The translations under genes and the position numbers were made by a program. Below the pieces are notes generated by a model, which did not search any database, was not told where the DNA came from, and saw nothing but the letters and a program-made list of their open reading frames with translations. A stretch of DNA of 64,000 bases from Roseiarcus sp963737365 (lineage in GTDB: Bacteria > Pseudomonadota > Alphaproteobacteria > Rhizobiales > Beijerinckiaceae): contig CAVTSD010000001.1 of the NCBI GenBank assembly GCA_963737365.1, positions 62,001 through 126,000 of the forward strand. The letters are read 5' to 3'. Shown here piece after piece: positions 60,550 to 64,000 of this stretch; the first letter of the stretch is position 1; each line of letters begins with the position of its first letter.

Positions 60550-60634
60550 GGGGGAGTGTCCCGAGCGGCAAAGGGGGCGGACTGTAAATCCGCTGGCTAA
60601 GCCTTCGTAGGTTCGAGTCCTACCTCCCCCACCA
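60550..60634 (+). tRNA. tRNA-Tyr (GUA)
   Basis: 85 nt with the acceptor GGGGGAG/CTCCCCC, a long class II variable arm, anticodon GTA at 60584-60586, the T-loop GTTCGAGTC and an encoded CCA end. It marks the boundary between core genes and the island that follows. Confidence 0.96.
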
Positions 60635-60666
60635 GCCTTTAAAATCAATGACTTAGATTGAACGAA

Positions 60667-60688
60667 GGGCCTCGAAAGAGGCCTTTTT
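60667..60688 (+). terminator. Terminator after tRNA-Tyr
   Basis: GGCCTC, loop GAAA, GAGGCC, then T5, 33 bases downstream of the tRNA. Confidence 0.85.
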
Positions 60689-60957
60689 CATGTCGCAGTA
60701 TGTTGCAAAGCAGCTCCATTGAATTTCAATGAGTTACGCGAATTTCCACGGAACAGCGGCGGGTCGACGCAACATGAAACGCGACATAAATCCCACGATA
60801 TAGAGCCGACCCGGAAGCTGCGCATTAGGAAGGTAAATATTAGCGGCATTTTGGATTGACAGAACATTTTCTTTACAATCCTGGGTTGCTTCTGATAAAT
60901 TGCAACCTCGTGGCACAGGCTGGACTCCTCCGGCACTGCCTTTGGAGTGGTCGGAAA
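60689..60957. other. Gene-free stretch at the island border
   Basis: Compositionally patchy and more AT-rich than the core genes. Contains TTTCAATGAGTTACGCG near 60724-60745, which slightly resembles the tail of the ribBA/glnA elements but lacks their hairpin. No integrase is seen here. Confidence 0.4.
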
Positions 60958-61179
60958 ATGAACAAGTCGATCGAAAACTCATCCCCAAGCGTTGGGTTGG
61001 ACCTGATCTGGGGTGTCAGAGAAATCGCGAAAGCCATTTGTCGCCCCGAGCGGGCGACGTTTTACCTACTCGAGACTGGCAAGATCCTCCCAGCGAGAAA
61101 AATCGGTGGCCGCTGGTGTTCGTCGCGCGCCGGGCTGCGAAAGTTTTTCGAGGATCGGCTGGTGGGCGAGGTCGAGTGA
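60958..61179 (+). CDS. Small HTH protein, AlpA/excisionase-like
   Basis: 73 residues from an ATG 11 bases after GGAG. DLIWGVREIAKAICRPERATFYLLETGKILPARKIGGRWCSSRAGLRKFFEDRL is a MerR-like winged helix of the kind found in excisionases and AlpA regulators. Its stop overlaps the GTG of the next gene (GTGA). Role inferred: control of the island's excision or of its replication gene. Confidence 0.75.
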   Translation: MNKSIENSSPSVGLDLIWGVREIAKAICRPERATFYLLETGKILPARKIGGRWCSSRAGLRKFFEDRLVGEVE

Positions 61180-62315
61180 CCAGTGCGTCCCCAAAACAGA
61201 AACCCGGCCGCGCTGGCGGGTTTCCTCGGGAGGCGAAGTTGACGATGCCATCCCTTGAGGTCGCGTCGGCTTTCCCGACTCCTCATCAAGAACGTCCATG
61301 GCTTGATGGGGCGATCACGCATGATCGCGAGAGCATCGTCCCAAACCTGGCCAACGCCGTGCTCGCTTTGCGCACGGCGCAGCCGTTGAGCGAGGCCTTT
61401 TCTTTCGACGAACTACAGCGCCATGTCATCGTCAAATTGCCGCTACCGCGCCCTCCTGGCGCGGAACCGCGGGGCACGCTGCTGCCCCGCCCACTCTCGG
61501 CCGAAGACATCTCGCAACTGCAGGAATGGCTTCAGTGTGTAGGGCTCCCAAAGATCGGACGCGAGACGGTGCTCCAGGCCGTCGAACTCCGCGCCCACGA
61601 ACGCGCCTTCAATCCCGTGCGGGACTATCTCGACGGTCTCAAATGGGACGGCGCCCTGCGCATCGAAAAATGGCTTTCGACCTATTTGGGCGCCGAGTTG
61701 ACAATGTACACCCGTGCCATAGGTCGAATGTTTCTGATTGCCGCAGTGGCACGCATCTACGATCCAGGATGCAAGGCAGACTATGTCGTCGTACTGGAAG
61801 GACGACAAGGCAGTGGCAAGTCGCGCGCCTGTGCTGCGCTTGGCGGCCCATGGTTCAGCGACTCCTTGCCGGACGTGAGCCGGGACAAGGAAGCCGCTCA
61901 GTATCTTCGTGGAAAGTGGATCATCGAGATCTCCGAACTTTCCGCCATCAGACGCGCTGAAGCCGAGGCGCTCAAATCGTTCATCTCGCGACCCATCGAA
62001 CGCTATCGGCCGCCCTATGGACGCATTGAGGTTATCGAACCGAGGCAGTGCGTCTTTGTCGGGACAACGAACCAGTCGACCTACCTGAGCGATGAGACCG
62101 GGGGCCGTCGCTTCTGGCCGGTCAAAGTCGGCCAGATTAATGTCGACGCACTCGCCGCGGACCGCGATCAACTTTTCGCTGAAGCCGTCGCCGCATATCG
62201 CGCCGGGGACGAATGGTGGCCATCCCCGGAATTCGAACGAAAATACATCAAAACCGAACAAGAGGCTCGCTTCGAGGAAGACCCTTGGGAAAGTGAGATC
62301 GAGTTCTTTCATTGA
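61176..62315 (+). CDS. VapE-type primase-helicase, C-terminus lost by frameshift
   Basis: 379 residues from the coupled GTG. VapE core: AFNPVRDYLDGLKWDGALRIEKWLSTYLGAE near residue 148, P-loop VVLEGRQGSGKSRACAALGG near residue 206, GKWIIEISELSAIRRAEAEALKSFISRP, and VGTTNQSTYLSDETGGRRFWPVKVG. Superfamily 3-like helicase of phages and satellites. The frame ends at EIEFFH, but one base fewer near 62310 would continue into IERRERVQVSEIARDKL and on to a winged end at 62523, as homologues do. So the C-terminal ~70 residues are cut off. Confidence 0.85.
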   Translation: MTSASPKQKPGRAGGFPREAKLTMPSLEVASAFPTPHQERPWLDGAITHDRESIVPNLANAVLALRTAQPLSEAFSFDELQRHVIVKLPLPRPPGAEPRGTLLPRPLSAEDISQLQEWLQCVGLPKIGRETVLQAVELRAHERAFNPVRDYLDGLKWDGALRIEKWLSTYLGAELTMYTRAIGRMFLIAAVARIYDPGCKADYVVVLEGRQGSGKSRACAALGGPWFSDSLPDVSRDKEAAQYLRGKWIIEISELSAIRRAEAEALKSFISRPIERYRPPYGRIEVIEPRQCVFVGTTNQSTYLSDETGGRRFWPVKVGQINVDALAADRDQLFAEAVAAYRAGDEWWPSPEFERKYIKTEQEARFEEDPWESEIEFFH

Positions 62316-62523
62316 GCGTCGAGAACGCGTCCAAGTCTCAGAGATCGCCCGCGACAAACTGAAGATCGAAAGCGCGAAAGTCGGGACTGCGGTACAGCGT
62401 CGCATCACGGCAATCTTGACCCGTCATGGCTACGAAAATGTCCGAGATTGGAAAGGCCGCGCTTGGATCAAGCGGCGCTATGCACCCGGCGGTAAACCAT
62501 TGCCGTTGAACCATGACGCATGA
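62316..62523 (+). pseudogene. Detached C-terminal part of the VapE gene
   Basis: In the next frame: RRERVQVSEIARDKLKIES, QRRITAILTRHGYENVRDWKGRAWIKRRY. This is the expected winged-helix tail of VapE-type proteins. A single extra base around 62305-62311 separates it from the main frame. Confidence 0.7.
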
Positions 62524-62537
62524 CGCATAGTGACGCA
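62514..62537 (+). repeat. Three TGACGCA direct repeats at the end of vapE
   Basis: TGACGCA at 62514, 62521 and 62531. The TGA of the second copy is the stop codon of the detached VapE tail. Iteron-like spacing next to a replication gene. Confidence 0.6.
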
Positions 62538-62586
62538 TTTCTCAATAGATGGGTTTTTTCAAAAAACGATTGTGTAGAGAAATGAC

Positions 62587-62625
62587 GTCAGGTGCGACAT
62601 GCCGACATGGTCGGAGGCACCTGAC
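62587..62625. promoter_or_regulatory. Nested palindrome downstream of vapE
   Basis: Outer arms GTCAGGTGC (62587-62595) and GCACCTGAC (62617-62625); inner arms CCGAC (62602-62606) and GTCGG (62610-62614) around ATG. Perfect arms at both levels. Not followed by a T-run. Confidence 0.5.
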
Positions 62626-62961
62626 CGCCTTGCCCAACCTTCCCGCTCTCGCGACACTCTGTTCGCCACGTCGCGCGCGAAGCTCTGCGATTTTGAGATC
62701 GGATACGAAACCTTTGATCGTGGTGCAAGGGGCGGCTCGATCGACGCGACCTTCATTCTTCGCGTCTTACTAAGAAAGTTAGCGGTGCATTTGGCTAGCA
62801 GAAGGGTCGAGTGTGTATGCCTGGCGATTATGCGAAGGGATTGAATCCCCCAGCGGCGCGTTATCGATTCTGATCGCACGACCAGCGGACTATGTATCCG
62901 TAAGTGATTCCATACATACCGTTTTTATCAACGATTACAGTATTTTACTAAATCTTACATG
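62626..62961. other. AT-rich gene-free stretch of the island
   Basis: No frame here has a recognisable product. AT content rises towards 62990, where a promoter-like site is found. Confidence 0.4.
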
Positions 62962-62989
62962 TTGCATGTCGCGCGTATGTTGCTATTAT
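62962..62989 (+). promoter_or_regulatory. Promoter candidate for the two island ORFs
   Basis: TTGCAT, 16-base spacer, TATTAT in an AT-rich tract, directly before the first ORF. If used, the transcript would begin near 62996, which favours a start codon inside the ORF over the GTG at 62991. Confidence 0.4.
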
Positions 62990-62990
62990 A

Positions 62991-63305
62991 GTGCGACAGT
63001 TTTTCGCGCCTCATTCGGAGCCTCCACAATTGCCACTTGCATTAACAACAAGAGAAATTGACACGCTACGCGCAAGCCAAGTCGCGCTCGACAATTTCAA
63101 GAAGGCGAAAGCCAGCGGCGAGGCCGCCGAGATCGCCAAGGCGCGCCGGCGCCTGGAAGACGTCCAAGCGAAGCTCGAGACGTGTCGAGATCCAGCGGCA
63201 ACAGCGCTCGACCTCATGAAGCGCGTACTCAAGCAACCCGTCGACCCCGCCACCGGCGCGATGGTTAAGGCGAAGCCAATGAACCTACAAAGGGGATTTA
63301 GATGA
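62991..63305 (+). CDS. Hypothetical coiled-coil protein of the island
   Basis: 104 residues from a GTG at 62991; a TTG near 63029 is an alternative. LRASQVALDNFKKAKASGEAAEIAKARRRLEDVQAKLETCRD is a charged helix. No family recognised. Its stop overlaps the next ATG (ATGA), so the two are coupled. Confidence 0.65.
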   Translation: MRQFFAPHSEPPQLPLALTTREIDTLRASQVALDNFKKAKASGEAAEIAKARRRLEDVQAKLETCRDPAATALDLMKRVLKQPVDPATGAMVKAKPMNLQRGFR

Positions 63306-63946
63306 ACGCCGTGGCCGAAGAGTCCGACGCGGTCGACGATTTGCTCGTCGAGCGAGAGCGCATCGCTAACGAGCTTCAGCGCCTTGGCATTGTCGATGCT
63401 CCCGTTGTGGCGGCGGAGGCTTTGGTTGCCGCGGTCGACCGCGACACAGCTGCTCTCGACTTAGCCGAACGTGAGGTTTGGCTCGCGTGGGCCGCTAAGC
63501 CAGATGGGAATGCGCCCGCGCCCAAAAAAGACGAGCGCCGCGCCCTAGCAATGCGCCGTGCCGAGGCGGCCGGGGATCTCGACAGCGCTCGCGTCGCTGC
63601 CGCCGCGATCGCCCCGCGGCGAACACAGCTCAATGCCGAGCTCAATCGGATCGGCCGCGAGTTGTTCCTGCGCAAAATCAGGCAAGCTGTCGATGAGGGA
63701 ATCCGGCTGAATGCCGAAGCGCACGCGATTGTCGAGCAGATCCGCGAGCCGCTCGCGCGCGTCGCCGCACTCAGGTCCGCACTAATTTCTTGCGTGAACA
63801 CGCAGGAGAACGCCGGCGCTCAAGGCGCCGCGCATGAGGCTCTTAAGGGGGCGGAGAGGCTCGACGCATTGCCGCTGCCGAACGTCAGCTTTGATGGCGG
63901 GACGCTCAACAGATACGTCGCCGAATGGATGGGTTTGCTTCGATGA
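63302..63946 (+). CDS. Hypothetical helical protein of the island
   Basis: 214 residues, Ala/Arg/Glu-rich and mostly helical: LLVERERIANELQRLGIVD, DERRALAMRRAEAAGDLDSARVAAAAIAPRR, then AVDEGIRLNAEAHAIVEQI. No membrane segment, no recognised domain. Its base use matches a coding sequence. Coupled to its neighbours on both sides by ATGA overlaps, so this is a compact operon of mobile-element type. Confidence 0.7.
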   Translation: MNAVAEESDAVDDLLVERERIANELQRLGIVDAPVVAAEALVAAVDRDTAALDLAEREVWLAWAAKPDGNAPAPKKDERRALAMRRAEAAGDLDSARVAAAAIAPRRTQLNAELNRIGRELFLRKIRQAVDEGIRLNAEAHAIVEQIREPLARVAALRSALISCVNTQENAGAQGAAHEALKGAERLDALPLPNVSFDGGTLNRYVAEWMGLLR

Positions 63947-64000
63947 ACAAGACCGATTTGCGATCAATGGGCTCGCCAAGCAGTTCGACCGGATCGATCG
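63943..64000 (+). CDS. Start of a further island gene, cut by the window edge
   Basis: ATG overlapping the previous stop, MNKTDLRSMGSPSSSTGS visible. Too short to identify. Confidence 0.5.
   Translation, partial: MNKTDLRSMGSPSSSTGSI

Noticed and set aside
60724..60745. Third copy of the ribBA/glnA element after tRNA-Tyr
   Set aside because: Only TTTCAATGAGTTA is shared; the stem, T6 and A7 parts are absent.
62559..62879. Minus-strand ORF in the island's AT-rich gap
   Set aside because: No ribosome site or motif, and it covers the nested palindrome; more likely chance.

Overview
The window is GC-rich and gene-dense, and it looks like a chromosomal segment of an alphaproteobacterium of the order Hyphomicrobiales (Rhizobiales). 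The main reason is the flagellar locus. It has the rhizobial order flgE-flgK-flgL-flaF-flbT-flgD-fliQ / flhA-fliR and motA-fliM-fliN-fliG-flhB / flgB-flgC-fliE-flgG-flgA-flgI-motE-flgH-fliL-fliP, and it includes the alphaproteobacterial regulators flaF and flbT. A two-domain RibB with a decayed RibA half and small palindromic repeats of the GTCATCCCCGC type also fit. The genus cannot be fixed from the sequence.

Layout. 1-9.9 kb: housekeeping and accessory genes (lutA/lutB, pncB, an Ada-type methyltransferase, a histone-deacetylase-fold hydrolase, a PEP-CTERM gene broken by an amber codon, a GIY-YIG protein, an MFS exporter). 10.3-22 kb: ribBA with an N-terminal Cro-like DNA-binding domain, an oxidoreductase, a DMT permease, a secreted phytochelatin-synthase-like peptidase, PBP1A, dnaN, yqeY and carA. 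22-47 kb: the flagellar cluster, almost all on the minus strand. It is interrupted by an epoxide-hydrolase gene in the opposite orientation between fliQ and flhA. It ends in a plus-strand flgF-fliI module in which both genes carry single-base frameshifts. 47.4-50 kb: a decayed LysR fragment with an IS701-family and an IS5-family element abutting each other. 50-60.3 kb: csbD, glnB-glnA, a DeoR regulator, an MFS protein, apaG, argE and smaller genes. 60.5-64 kb: tRNA-Tyr followed by the start of a satellite/prophage-like island (HTH protein, VapE-type primase-helicase, two unknown coupled ORFs), which runs off the right edge.

The most unusual signal is a pair of related ~110-bp intergenic elements, one just downstream of ribBA and one just downstream of glnA. 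They lie 43 kb apart and have the same orientation relative to the preceding gene. Each has 10-bp tandem units, a 14-bp stem with a 10-nt loop, a T6 run and a conserved tail containing CTTTTCAATGGGTTA. The two stem differences in the ribBA copy become G-U pairs only in RNA read in the ribBA direction, so the sequence favours a transcribed RNA structure over a plain DNA palindrome. Other points worth a look are the inverted repeats directly upstream of the HTH-RibBA fusion, a duplicated 3' end of dnaN, a promoter-like site with no gene behind it, and several isolated one-base insertions (flgF, fliI twice, vapE). Those insertions could be real decay or residual sequencing error.
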